A stretch of DNA of 64,000 nucleotides from Pseudomonas sp. Au-Pse12 (GTDB lineage: Bacteria > Pseudomonadota > Gammaproteobacteria > Pseudomonadales > Pseudomonadaceae): assembly GCF_021341665.1 (NCBI RefSeq), contig NZ_JAJTTH010000015.1, forward strand, positions 1 through 64,000. The letters run 5' to 3'. Each line of letters opens with the position of its first letter. Position 1 is the first letter of the stretch. This document shows, piece after piece, positions 53,683-62,773 of this stretch. Below the pieces are notes generated by a model, which saw only the letters and a list, made by a program, of their open reading frames with translations, was not told the origin of the DNA and searched no databases. The translations under genes were made by a program, and so were the position numbers.

Positions 53683-55019
53683 GCGCCGGCGAACCAGCCG
53701 TCGCGTTGTTTCAGGTGCCAGGCGAAGGCGCCCAGGGTCAGGCTGCGCAGGAGCATGAACAGCAGGAAGCTCAGCCACAGGCCGTGGTTGCCCAGGCCTT
53801 GCAGGGCCCAGGCGAAGGGCAGCAGCAGGAGCACGGTCAGGAGCATGCCGTTGCGCATTTCCCGGGCCCGGGTGGCGCCGATGAACAGGCCATCGAGCAG
53901 GTAGCTCCAGACCGCGATCAAGGGCAGCACGGCGAGGTAGGGCAGGTAGGTAAAGGCGGTCTGGCGCACATCGGCGATGTCGGTCTGCATTTCGATGAAC
54001 AGGTGACCACCGAGCAGGAACAGCGCGGCGAACCCCAGGCTGGCCAGCAGCGACCAGCCACCGGCCACCACCAGCGAACGGCGCAGGGCCGGGCGGTCAT
54101 GGGCGCCAATGGCGTGGCCGCACAGCGCCTCCACCGCGTGGGCCAGGCCATCCAGGGCGTGGGCCGTGAGCAGCAGGCCGTTGAGCAGCAGGGCATTGGC
54201 CGCCACCGTGGCATCGCCCAGGCGCGCGCCCTGCACGGTAATCAGGAAAAACACCGATTGCAGGGCCAGGCTGCGGATGAAAATGTCGCGGTTCACCGCC
54301 AGCAGCGGGCGCCAGCTCTGCCAGCGGCGCAATGCCGCCCAGGCGATCTGCCCCGGATAGGCGCGCAGGGCCGGGCGGGTCATGGCCAGGCCGATCAGCG
54401 CGCCACTCCATTCGGCGATCACCGAGGCCCGCGCCGAACCCACCACGCCCCAGTCCAGGCCGAGGACGAACCACAGGTTGAGGGCGATGTTCAGCACGTT
54501 GGTGCTGAGCAGGATGGCCAGCGGTGCCCGGGCGTTCTGGGTGCCGAGGAACCAGCCCACCAGGGCGAAGCTGGCCAGGGCCGCGGGCAGGCCCAGCAGG
54601 CGGGTGTGGAAAAAGCTCCGGGTCATCTGGTCCAGTTCCGCCGAAGGCTGCATCAGGTGCAGGGCCGCGCCGCTCAGCGGCACGCCGATGGCCCCCAGCA
54701 GCAGCGCCAGGCCCATGGCCAGCAGCAGGCCCTGAAGCAGGATCTGGCGCAGCGCCGCACCGTCGCCGCGTCCGGCGGCCTGGGCGGCGAAACCGGTGGC
54801 GCCCATGCGCAGGAAGCCCATGGCCCAGGCGAGAAAGGTATAGAGGCTGGCGCCGACCGCCACGGCGCCCAATTGATGGGCGTGGGGCAGGTGGCCGATG
54901 ACCGTGCTGTCCACCAGGGCCACCAGGGGCACGGAAATGTTCGACAGGATCATCGGCGCAGCCAGGGCCCAGACCCGGCGATGGGTGGGGCGGTGACGCC
55001 AATCGGTAATCGGGGACAT
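53676..55019 (-). CDS. MATE-family efflux transporter, DinF-like
   Basis: A 447-residue membrane protein with twelve helices. The N-terminal part RVWALAAPMILSNISVPLVA, LVDSTVIGHL and GATGFAAQAAGRGDGAALRQ place it with DinF-type MATE exporters, which use Na+ or H+ gradients. There is no linked lexA, and no SOS box is evident upstream. It is convergent with the esterase gene. Confidence 0.93.
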   Translation of the reverse strand: MSPITDWRHRPTHRRVWALAAPMILSNISVPLVALVDSTVIGHLPHAHQLGAVAVGASLYTFLAWAMGFLRMGATGFAAQAAGRGDGAALRQILLQGLLLAMGLALLLGAIGVPLSGAALHLMQPSAELDQMTRSFFHTRLLGLPAALASFALVGWFLGTQNARAPLAILLSTNVLNIALNLWFVLGLDWGVVGSARASVIAEWSGALIGLAMTRPALRAYPGQIAWAALRRWQSWRPLLAVNRDIFIRSLALQSVFFLITVQGARLGDATVAANALLLNGLLLTAHALDGLAHAVEALCGHAIGAHDRPALRRSLVVAGGWSLLASLGFAALFLLGGHLFIEMQTDIADVRQTAFTYLPYLAVLPLIAVWSYLLDGLFIGATRAREMRNGMLLTVLLLLPFAWALQGLGNHGLWLSFLLFMLLRSLTLGAFAWHLKQRDGWFAGAH

Positions 55020-55086
55020 GCAGGCTCCTTGCGAGAGCGGGCATTGTAGCCCCGGCGCCGGGATGCGCCGAGCGATTGCAGACGGG

Positions 55087-55380
55087 TCAGTGGATGATCC
55101 AGCTCAGCAGCCAGAGGCCCAGCACCAGCCAGACGATGCCGAGGATGATCGAGGCGCGCATGAAGGCGCGGATCGCCCAGTAGAGAAACATCAGGCCGAT
55201 GATCAGGCCGATGATGCTGACGATCGAAGTGTCCATGCCCAGGGCCCGGGCCAGCCCATCGACGAAGTTGCCGCCGGCGTGGGTCAGGGTATTGAACAAC
55301 CCGCTGAGCAGGTCGACGATGAACCGGATGACCGAACCTATGGCCTGGCCAAGCCACTCGAAGAAACTTTCTACCTGCAT
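55087..55380 (-). CDS. Small membrane protein, hypothetical
   Basis: A 97-residue protein with an amphipathic N-terminal half (FFEWLGQAIGSVIRFIVDLL) and two adjacent C-terminal membrane helices (IVSIIGLIIGLMFLYWAIRA and ASIILGIVWLVLGLWLLSWI). I do not recognise the family. It stands alone between the MATE gene and a REP-bearing intergenic region. Confidence 0.75.
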   Translation of the reverse strand: MQVESFFEWLGQAIGSVIRFIVDLLSGLFNTLTHAGGNFVDGLARALGMDTSIVSIIGLIIGLMFLYWAIRAFMRASIILGIVWLVLGLWLLSWIIH

Positions 55381-55490
55381 GTATGCGTCCTGATGAAAGA
55401 GGGGGGCGGGTGCCCGAGCTCAACCTTGGGCCATGAACGCCCGCAGCGAGTTCCCTGTTCAGCATAGAAGCTGCCAGGGCCTGCGCATTC

Positions 55491-55514
55491 TGTAGGAGCC
55501 GGCCGGCCGGCGAA
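55491..55514. repeat. REP-like unit upstream of the MazG-like gene
   Basis: TGTAGGAGCCGGCCGGCCGG followed by CGAA, a GCCGGC-type unit like those at 18489-18536 and 29497-29520. It lies in the 191-base region between divergent genes. Confidence 0.7.
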
Positions 55515-55571
55515 AGCGCCCTTGCGTCCCACGGCCATCCCCCGGAAGCTATACGCCTTCAGGAGACCCCG

Positions 55572-55877
55572 ATGAACCTAGAGCAACTGACCCAACGCCT
55601 GCACGCCATTCGTGACCGCAACGACTGGCGGCAATTTCACAGCCCGAAGAACCTGGCCATGGCCGCCAGCGTCGAAATGGCCGAACTGGTGGAAATCTTC
55701 CAGTGGCTGACCGAGGACCAGTCCCGGCAACTGCCGGCGGACAAGCTGGCCCATGCCGGCCAGGAAGTGGGCGACATCGTCCTCTATCTGCTGTTGCTGT
55801 GCAGCGAGCTGGGGCTGGACATGGACCAGGTGGTACGCAGCAAACTGGCGGACAGTGAACGGCGGTTCTGCTCATGA
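55572..55877 (+). CDS. MazG-like nucleotide pyrophosphohydrolase
   Basis: A 101-residue all-alpha NTP pyrophosphatase (RS21-C6/dCTPase-like). Metal-binding acidic motifs are visible as EMAELVEIFQWL and the later QEVGDIVLYLLLL. Such proteins clear non-canonical or excess nucleotides. The ATG has AGGAG nine bases before it. The stop overlaps the methyltransferase start by four bases. Confidence 0.9.
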   Translation: MNLEQLTQRLHAIRDRNDWRQFHSPKNLAMAASVEMAELVEIFQWLTEDQSRQLPADKLAHAGQEVGDIVLYLLLLCSELGLDMDQVVRSKLADSERRFCS

Positions 55878-56623
55878 GCGACCGGCATTTCGACCAGCTG
55901 GCGACCCGTTTCGCCGAGAAGATCTATGGCGGCGCCAAGGGCGCGATCCGTCTCGCGGTGCTCCAGGCCGACCTCAAGGAGGCGTTGCCGGAACGGCCGC
56001 TGCGGGTACTGGATATCGGCGCCGGCCTGGGGCACATGTCCTTGTGGCTGGCTGAGCAGGGGCACCAGGTGACGCTGGCCGAACCCGCCGCGCCGATGCT
56101 CGAAGGCGCCCGCCAGCGCTTCGCCGAGGCCGGGCAGCAGGCGACCTTCATCCAGGCGCCCTGGCAGGAACTGCTGGGGCAACTGACCGAACCCTACGAC
56201 TTGGTGCTCTGCCATGCGGTGCTGGAATGGCTGGCCGAGCCTCACGCGATCCTGCCGGTGCTGCACCAGTTGACCCGTGTCGATGGCTGGTTGTCCCTGG
56301 CCTTCTACAACCGCGATGCGCTGGTCTACCGCAACCTGCTCAAGGGCCACTTCCGCAAGATGCGCAAGAACGACATGGCCGGCGAAAAGCAGAGCCTGAC
56401 CCCGCAACAACCGCTTGATCCTCGCGAGCTGGCGGCGCAACTTGATGGCTTGTGGCGAGTCGAAACCCAGAGCGGAGTACGGGTTTTCCACGATTACATG
56501 CCGGTGGAGTTCCAGGCTCGGGCCGAGCTGACGGACCTGCTGGAAATGGAGTTGGCTCACCGCCGACACCCAAGTTTCGCCGGGCTTGGGCGTTACCTGC
56601 ATTGGTTGTGCCGGCCGGTCTAA
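55874..56623 (+). CDS. cmoM: tRNA 5-carboxymethoxyuridine methyltransferase CmoM-like
   Basis: A 249-residue class I SAM methyltransferase. The N-terminus FDQLATRFAEKIYGGAKGAI matches CmoM (formerly SmtA), followed by SAM motif VLDIGAGLGHMSLWLAE and the later LAFYNRDALVYRNLLKGHF. CmoM methylates cmo5U34 in wobble uridine tRNAs. It is coupled to the MazG-like gene and precedes the DUF4136 pair. Confidence 0.88.
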   Translation: MSDRHFDQLATRFAEKIYGGAKGAIRLAVLQADLKEALPERPLRVLDIGAGLGHMSLWLAEQGHQVTLAEPAAPMLEGARQRFAEAGQQATFIQAPWQELLGQLTEPYDLVLCHAVLEWLAEPHAILPVLHQLTRVDGWLSLAFYNRDALVYRNLLKGHFRKMRKNDMAGEKQSLTPQQPLDPRELAAQLDGLWRVETQSGVRVFHDYMPVEFQARAELTDLLEMELAHRRHPSFAGLGRYLHWLCRPV

Positions 56624-56634
56624 CGGAGTGAGCA

Positions 56635-57243
56635 ATGAAACGCCGCCTGGGTCTGATCCTCCTGTGTTCGGGGCTTGCTGCCTGTCAGGGCAGCAACCCC
56701 TATGTCGCCAGTTCCAACCCGCTGCCGCCGGCTCCGCCGCAAGCGGCCAGCACCTTTGACCGCAGCGCCTACCCGGCGCCGCAACGGGATTATGGACGCT
56801 ACCGCAACTGGGCCTGGCTCAATGGGCGCCTGCCCAACGGCTCGGCCTGGGCCGATTCGGCGCAGATTGCCGAGGCGGTGAGCAATGCGCTGGATCAGCA
56901 AGGGCTGCGTCCGGTTCATGACCAGCGGCCGGCGGACCTGTGGGTCAGTGCCGACCTGCACCTGGAGAAGCGCCTGCGCCAGGTCCAGGACGACTACGGC
57001 TACGGCGGTTACGGCGGCTATAACCGCTATGGCCCGGGCTACGGCATGTACGGCAGCGTGCCGGTGGTGCGCACCTACGAGGTCGAAGTGGTGGTGGTAC
57101 GGGTCAATCTGTATGACGGCGCCAGTGGCCAACCGGTATGGAGCGCCAGCGCCGAAACCAGCAGCCGCGGCAGCCTCAGTGAGCGGGCCGATGCCTTGCG
57201 TGAGGCGGTGCAAAAGGCAATGGCGGCCTATCCTCCTAGTTAG
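56635..57243 (+). CDS. DUF4136 lipoprotein (first of a pair)
   Basis: A 202-residue lipoprotein; the signal ends SGLAACQG. The DUF4136 pattern is present (YGRYRNWAWLNG, IAEAVSNALDQQGLRPVHDQ, DLWVSADLHLEKRLRQ). A Gly/Tyr-rich insert (YGYGGYGGYNRYGPGYGMYG) lies near residues 118-140. ATG has GGAG seven bases upstream. Function of DUF4136 is not known; they are probably outer-membrane anchored. Confidence 0.9.
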   Translation: MKRRLGLILLCSGLAACQGSNPYVASSNPLPPAPPQAASTFDRSAYPAPQRDYGRYRNWAWLNGRLPNGSAWADSAQIAEAVSNALDQQGLRPVHDQRPADLWVSADLHLEKRLRQVQDDYGYGGYGGYNRYGPGYGMYGSVPVVRTYEVEVVVVRVNLYDGASGQPVWSASAETSSRGSLSERADALREAVQKAMAAYPPS

Positions 57244-57279
57244 GGCCACCAGTGGTTTTTCTTGAATGGGAGAAACAGC

Positions 57280-57837
57280 ATGTTCCATCGAATCGCGTTA
57301 CTGGTCGGTGCCGCCTTGCTCAGTGCCTGTGCCGCCAACCAGGTCAACCATGACTTCGACGCCAGCCGGGACTTTGGCGCCTACCGCAGCTGGAGCTGGA
57401 AAGAACCCGCCCTGCAATACCGTCCCGATGATCCGCGGATCAAGAGCGACCTGACCGAGCAGCGCATCCGCCAGGCCGTGGCCGAGCAACTGGACCAGCG
57501 TGGCCTGCGTCCGGTGCAGGGCTCAGCGCGTGCCGACCTCAAGGTCCAGGCGTACCTGATCGTCGAGGACCGCCAGCAGCAGGTCACCACCAACTATGGT
57601 GGCGGTTGGGGTGGCCCGTGGAATGGCTACTGGGGCGGGCCGATGTACAACGAGACCCGCAACATCTCCTACAAGGTGGCGACCATCCAGATCGACCTGC
57701 TGGACGGCAAGGACGGCAAGCTGGTGTGGCGCGGCAGCGACGAACAGTTGCTCAGCAGCTCGCCGAGCCCCGTGGATCGCAGCGCCGCGGTGCGTAATAC
57801 GGTGATGCGCATCCTGCAGAACTACCCACCGCACTAG
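57280..57837 (+). CDS. DUF4136 lipoprotein (second of a pair)
   Basis: A 185-residue paralogue of the preceding gene. Lipobox LLSACA; shared blocks are DFGAYRSWSWKEP, IRQAVAEQLDQRGLRPVQGS and the end RNTVMRILQNYPPH. A Gly/Trp-rich insert (YGGGWGGPWNGYWGG) replaces the Gly/Tyr insert of its partner. ATG at 57280 follows GGGAG; the frame to 57262 is less likely. A 36-base gap separates the pair, so they are probably co-transcribed. Confidence 0.9.
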   Translation: MFHRIALLVGAALLSACAANQVNHDFDASRDFGAYRSWSWKEPALQYRPDDPRIKSDLTEQRIRQAVAEQLDQRGLRPVQGSARADLKVQAYLIVEDRQQQVTTNYGGGWGGPWNGYWGGPMYNETRNISYKVATIQIDLLDGKDGKLVWRGSDEQLLSSSPSPVDRSAAVRNTVMRILQNYPPH

Positions 57838-57867
57838 GGCCTTCAGCCCAGTGCTGCGCCGCTTCGA

Positions 57868-57905
57868 CAGTGACGGCGCGCGCCTCCTGGCGCCGCCCGT
57901 CACTG
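57868..57905. terminator. Hairpin after the DUF4136 pair
   Basis: Arms CAGTGACGG and CCGTCACTG, with inner pairing of GGCGC/GCGCC, about 30 bases past the second DUF4136 stop. The stem is strong but lacks a U-tract. Confidence 0.45.
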
Positions 57906-58004
57906 TTGAGCTGGCACCTTGCCGGCGACGGCCCGGCCATTGACTACACTGCTGTGCATCGATGGAGTGCGCGCTCGGCTGCGAGCCGGTAAAGGAGTGC
58001 CCCG

Positions 58005-60023
58005 ATGTCTCCCCTGAAGCGTTTTACCGGGCCGCGCCGCCAGCGCGGAGCCATTGGCCTGATGGCCGCGGTGACCTTGGGCTTGGCACTGTTGCTGATG
58101 GTTGTGGTGGTGGACAGCGGCCGGCTGTACATGGAACAGCGCAAGTTGCAGCGGGTCGCCGACAACGCCGCGCTGGAAGCCGTGAGCCGGGGCGGCAACT
58201 GCCAGGCCGGCCTCAGCGCCGCGGCCTATGCCGGGCAGAGCGCGACCCGCAATGGTTTTACCGTCGATGCCGGCAGTACCCTGACGACCGCCTGCGGGGC
58301 CCTGAGCACCGGGGCCAACAGCCTGCGTACCTTCAATGCCGACCCGACGCAATCGGCGGCCGTGCGGGTAGTGGCGACCCACACGGTGCCCATCAGTGTG
58401 GCGGCGGGAATCGGGGCGCTGTTCACCCCGGGGCCGATCAACCTCAACACTCAGCTCAGCGCCACCGCGGTTGCCGCCGCGCCCACCCCGCCGCAGGCGC
58501 AACTGAGCATTCGCAGCACGATAGCCACCGTCAACAGCGCCAATTCACCGCTGCTCAATGCCCTGGTGGGCGACATGCTGGGCGGCAGCCTCAACATCAG
58601 CGCCGTGGGTTGGAATGGCCTGCTCAACAGCGACATCAACCTGCTGCGCTACCTCGACCAGTTGGCCATCGATCTGGGAGTTGCCGCAGGCAACTACAGC
58701 GAGTTGCTCAACACTCAGGCCAGCCTGACCCAGCTGATCCAGACCGCCGCCACCGTGGTCCAGGCCAATGGCGCGACCGCCGATGTGCTGGCGGCCCTGG
58801 GCGCCCTGCAAGTGGCGGTGAGCAGCCAGGTACCGCAACTCAAGCTGGGGGATATCCTCAAGCTGCAGACCGGTGCGGCGAGCACCGCCCTGGACGCCAA
58901 TCTGCAACTCTTTCAGTTGATGCAAGCGATGATCCAGTTGGCCAATAGCAAGAGCGCGGTGGCGGCGGTGGTGCCGGCCAACCTGCTGGGCCTGGCCAAC
59001 GTGACCATCAGGGTCAAGGTCATAGAACCGCCGCAGTTCTCGGCGGTCGGCGACCCCCGGCTGGCCATCCTCGACCCGCTGGGGGCCAACCGCATCTATG
59101 TGCGCACGGCCCAGGTGCGCACCCTGGTGTCGGTCAACCTGACCGGACTGTCCGGGATCACCGGCCTGGCCAACGCCCTGCTGGGCCTGGTGGGCTCGCT
59201 GACGCCGACCCTCAACAGCGTCCTGAGCCTGAACCTGGCGGCCACCATCAACTCCGTCGGTTGCCTGCTGGGCGCCGGCTGCCAGCAAGTCGATCCCGAG
59301 GTGCTGCCCACGGCGCGCATCGACATCAACCTGGAACTGGGGGGCGCCAAGGCCTATGTCACCAACTACAGCTGCCCGACGGGCAACGCGGGCAGCAAAA
59401 GCCTCACGGTGCACAGCGAGTCGTCACTGGCCGATATCAAGGTGGGGCAGATCGATCCCAGTACCGCCTTCTCCTCGTCGGCGGAACCGGTGGTGACGCC
59501 GGTGCCGATCGTCGACCTGGGGATCTGGACCTGCCACAAGATTCTCGGCATCGGCAGTTGCGGCCCGGCGCGGACGGCGTTCGCCGCCGGCGGCATCGGG
59601 CTCAAGGTCGACAGTGCGCTGGGGCTCAGCCAGACCGGGCCCAATGTCGGGCGCGACCTGGTGTACGCCAGCAGCGCGCCGCCGTATCCCACGCCGCCCA
59701 ACGTCAATCAGGCGCCGAGCTACCAGAACGCGGCACCGACCAACAATCTGGTCAACAGCCTGTCGGGCGCTATCGCCGGGATCAGCCTGGAGGTTTACCA
59801 GCCGGTCAATGCCAATCTGCTGGGTTCGGTGGTGGCGGGGGCGGGAGGCCTGATCAATGGGGTGACCAGCCTGATCATGCCGCTGATCAGCAACCTCTTG
59901 AGTCCTTTGCTCGATCCGCTGCTGAACAGCCTGCTGACGACCCTCGGCATCAACCTGATGGACGTTGAAGTGGGGGCCAATCTCACGTGCGGGCAGACTG
60001 GCCGGGCCTACCTGGTGATCTGA
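58005..60023 (+). CDS. TadG-like Flp pilus assembly protein
   Basis: A 672-residue protein. The N-terminus RRQRGAIGLMAAVTLGLALL with VVVVDSGRLYMEQRKLQRVA following is the TadE/G-type hydrophobic segment, and ADNAALEAVSRGG is the adjacent Tad motif. The rest is a long, low-complexity Ala/Leu/Asn-rich region (LNSLLTTLGIN, LLSNLLSPLLDP) with cysteine-bearing blocks (CLLGAGC, CPTGNAGS, CHKILGIGSCG). It overlaps the convergent kinase gene by 16 bases. The rest of the Tad secretion genes are not on this side. Confidence 0.82.
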   Translation: MSPLKRFTGPRRQRGAIGLMAAVTLGLALLLMVVVVDSGRLYMEQRKLQRVADNAALEAVSRGGNCQAGLSAAAYAGQSATRNGFTVDAGSTLTTACGALSTGANSLRTFNADPTQSAAVRVVATHTVPISVAAGIGALFTPGPINLNTQLSATAVAAAPTPPQAQLSIRSTIATVNSANSPLLNALVGDMLGGSLNISAVGWNGLLNSDINLLRYLDQLAIDLGVAAGNYSELLNTQASLTQLIQTAATVVQANGATADVLAALGALQVAVSSQVPQLKLGDILKLQTGAASTALDANLQLFQLMQAMIQLANSKSAVAAVVPANLLGLANVTIRVKVIEPPQFSAVGDPRLAILDPLGANRIYVRTAQVRTLVSVNLTGLSGITGLANALLGLVGSLTPTLNSVLSLNLAATINSVGCLLGAGCQQVDPEVLPTARIDINLELGGAKAYVTNYSCPTGNAGSKSLTVHSESSLADIKVGQIDPSTAFSSSAEPVVTPVPIVDLGIWTCHKILGIGSCGPARTAFAAGGIGLKVDSALGLSQTGPNVGRDLVYASSAPPYPTPPNVNQAPSYQNAAPTNNLVNSLSGAIAGISLEVYQPVNANLLGSVVAGAGGLINGVTSLIMPLISNLLSPLLDPLLNSLLTTLGINLMDVEVGANLTCGQTGRAYLVI

Positions 60024-62773
60024 TCCGCCTGGGCAATCGGCAGTTCGATGCAAAAGCGCGCACCGTCCGGCCCGTTGCTGACGCTCAGGCGGCCGCCCAT
60101 GTTTTCCACTATGCCGTAGCTCACCGAAAGCCCGAGCCCGGTGCCGACGCCCGCCGGCTTGGTGGTGAAGAAGGGTTCGAAGATCCGTTCCAGCAGGCGC
60201 GGGTCGATACCGCCGCCATTGTCCTCGACCCACAGGCGCACCCGTTGTTCGTCGCGCTGGCCATGCACGGCAATCCACGGTTTGAAGGGTTGCCGCTGCT
60301 GCTGGCCCAGCAGCGCGTCCCTGGCATTGACCATGAGGTTGATCAGCACCTGCTCCAACTGGTCGACGAAGCCCAGCACCTGCACCTCGAACCCTAGTTC
60401 ACCGATGCGCAGTTCGATCCCTTTGCCGCGCATGCCTTCGGCCAGCAGGGACAGGGTGCCCTCAATGGCCAGGGCCGGGTTGAAGGGCTGCTGCTCCACC
60501 TCCGAGCGTCGACCGAACACCCGCATGTGATCCACCACCCGGGCGGCCCGTTGCACCTGGGCGTCGATGCGATGGAGTTTGTCGGTGAGGTAGTCGACCT
60601 GGATCTCGCCGCTGCTCAGGCGCTTGAGCACATTGACGATGGCCATGCGCATCACGTTGAGCGGCTGGTTGATTTCGTGGGCCAGGCCGGTGGCCATCTC
60701 CCCCAGGGTGGCCATTTTCGCGCTTTGCATGAGCTGCTGCTGGGAGCGCCGGACTTCGGTGTTGTCACGGCCCACGGCCTGGATCTCCAGCAATTGCCCC
60801 TGCTCATCGAAGACCCCGCGATCGGACCACACCCACCAGGCGTGTTCACGCCCCGGCAACTGCAGGCAGATCTCGGCGGTGCTGAGCGCACATTCCGGGC
60901 TCAGTTGGCGGATCCGCCGCTCGAAACCTTCACGCTGTTCGGCGGACAGCCACTGCCCAAGGTTACTCCCCGGCAGTTCCTCGGCGGGGCATTCCAGGTA
61001 AGCCGCCAGGGGCCGGTTGCCGAAGGTCAGGGTCAGGTCCGGGCGGTAGCGGCAGATCATCGCCGGCGAGTCTTCCACCAGAATCCGGTAGCGTTCCTCG
61101 CTCTGGCGCATCTGCTCGGCGGCCAGGGTTGCCTCGGTGACGTCCAGCCACAGGCCGACAGCCTCCACCGGCAGCCCCAGGTCATCGCGCAGCAGCTTGG
61201 CTTCATCCATGACCCAATGGAAAGCCCCGTGGCGGTCGCGCAGGCGATAGCGGGCGTGGACGCTGCCTTCGCGCAACAACTGGCGGCAGCGCTGGAAGTA
61301 CAGGTCGTGGTCCTCGGGGTGCACCCAGTCGGCCAGGCCGGCCGTGGTGCAGTCCTCCAGGCTCCAGCCCAGCAGCGGTTGCAGGCTGGCGCTGAAAAAG
61401 CTCGGTTGCAGGGCGCCTTCCAGGTAGCGCTGGACATAGATCACCGCCGGCGAGCTGGCAATCAGATTGTCCAGGCGGGCATGGGCCGCAGCCGCCTGTT
61501 GCTGCTGGTTCTTGATGTCGCTGATATCCAGCATGAAGCCCACGAGCCGCTGTTGTTCCCCGCGTCCCAGGGACTGGCCCTGCAGGCGGTACCAGCGTGG
61601 CGGCAGGTCCGGATCGGGCTCGGGCAGGCGCACGCAGAGCAGCAGTGGCTTGCCGAGTGTCAGGGCGTGCAGGCGGCTGGTGAGTTCACTGCGGTCGGCG
61701 GGGTGAATCAGCTCCAGCCAGTCCTGGACCGGCAGCCTGCTGCGCGAGCCGGGCAACTGCAGGCTGGCGGCCAGTTGACTGGCCAGCTGGATTTCGGCGG
61801 TCGCCGGGCACAGTTCCCACCAGCCGGCACCCAGCAAGCCTTGCAGGGCCTCCAGGCGCTCCAGGTGCAGGTGGTAGCGCTGTTCGCGCAGGCGGCTGAG
61901 CAGGGGCTCGGCCAGGGCGGCGGTGAGCATCAGCCAGTCGCGCTCCAGCAGGTTCGGTGCCTGCTGTTGCACGGCGTAGCAGCCGAACAGCAACCAGGCG
62001 GCAACGCCATGGTCGTCCCGATAGGGCACCAGGAAACCTTCGCGATGCCCGAAGATCCCCTGCAGCCGCGGGTGCTCATTCAGGCCCTGGGTGTGATTCA
62101 GGTGCAGCGGTGTGTTGCCGCTCAGGCTGTCCAGGCCGTTGCCCAGGGCCTGGCCGTCCTGCCACAGCCGGGGCGCGTCGTGGGCGCTGTAGCCGCTGTG
62201 CAGCACCCAGCTCTGTTCCTCGTCGTCGAGCAAGGCCAGGCCCAGGCAGGGGATGTGCCAGTAGCGGGCCAGGTCGGCGAGCTGGTCGTGCAGCACGTCC
62301 GGCAGGCGGCTCAGGTGGCACAGGCGGATCTGCTCGTTGATCTGCGCGGCAAAGATCTGGCATTGCTCCCGGCTCAGGGCCTGCTGGCGCTGTTGGACCA
62401 GGTCGCCGATGTCCAGCAGTTGCAGCAGCCACTGCGCGCCCCAGCTCTGGACCCAGCCACGCAGGTGCAAGGTCTTGCCGCCCAGCCCGCGCAGGTCCAG
62501 ATCCAGCACTTGCCCGCTCCAGTCGGCGGGCTGCCCCTCCAGCGCCAGGGCGCTGCCGGGCAGGGTGTAGTCCAGCAGATGGTGAGGCTGGGGCGAGGGG
62601 GGCAGCTGTGCCAGCGCATGGCGCAACGGTCCGCTGCTGGTAAGGATCCGGCCCTTGGGGTCCAGCACCAGTTGCAGGCCGGCTGCCTGGGTGGGCACCT
62701 GGGCCTGGAGTTCGTCGGCGGGCAGCGGCTGACGGCCCAGCAAGCGCCCGAACAGCTTGTCGCCGGAGTTCAA
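60008..62773 (-). CDS. pprA: PprA-like multi-PAS sensor histidine kinase
   Basis: A 921-residue soluble kinase. A GAF-like region lies near 120-290, two or three PAS/PAC units follow (QPLLGWSLEDCTTAGLADWV, RYRLRDRHGAFHWVMDEAKL), then HisKA with His near residue 699 in GLAHEINQPLN and an ATPase with LINLMVNARDALL and DNGGGIDPRLLERIFEPFFT. The open frame runs to 63658, but beyond 62773 it is antisense to the pilin gene. A TTG at 62773 overlaps the TadE/F stop and gives MNSGDKLFGRL. Neighbours FppA and PprB match the P. aeruginosa PprA locus. Confidence 0.85.
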   Translation of the reverse strand: MNSGDKLFGRLLGRQPLPADELQAQVPTQAAGLQLVLDPKGRILTSSGPLRHALAQLPPSPQPHHLLDYTLPGSALALEGQPADWSGQVLDLDLRGLGGKTLHLRGWVQSWGAQWLLQLLDIGDLVQQRQQALSREQCQIFAAQINEQIRLCHLSRLPDVLHDQLADLARYWHIPCLGLALLDDEEQSWVLHSGYSAHDAPRLWQDGQALGNGLDSLSGNTPLHLNHTQGLNEHPRLQGIFGHREGFLVPYRDDHGVAAWLLFGCYAVQQQAPNLLERDWLMLTAALAEPLLSRLREQRYHLHLERLEALQGLLGAGWWELCPATAEIQLASQLAASLQLPGSRSRLPVQDWLELIHPADRSELTSRLHALTLGKPLLLCVRLPEPDPDLPPRWYRLQGQSLGRGEQQRLVGFMLDISDIKNQQQQAAAAHARLDNLIASSPAVIYVQRYLEGALQPSFFSASLQPLLGWSLEDCTTAGLADWVHPEDHDLYFQRCRQLLREGSVHARYRLRDRHGAFHWVMDEAKLLRDDLGLPVEAVGLWLDVTEATLAAEQMRQSEERYRILVEDSPAMICRYRPDLTLTFGNRPLAAYLECPAEELPGSNLGQWLSAEQREGFERRIRQLSPECALSTAEICLQLPGREHAWWVWSDRGVFDEQGQLLEIQAVGRDNTEVRRSQQQLMQSAKMATLGEMATGLAHEINQPLNVMRMAIVNVLKRLSSGEIQVDYLTDKLHRIDAQVQRAARVVDHMRVFGRRSEVEQQPFNPALAIEGTLSLLAEGMRGKGIELRIGELGFEVQVLGFVDQLEQVLINLMVNARDALLGQQQRQPFKPWIAVHGQRDEQRVRLWVEDNGGGIDPRLLERIFEPFFTTKPAGVGTGLGLSVSYGIVENMGGRLSVSNGPDGARFCIELPIAQADQITR

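Noticed and set aside
56635..57837. DUF4136 pair as a single disrupted gene
   Set aside because: Both have complete lipoprotein signals and full domains; they are paralogues in tandem.
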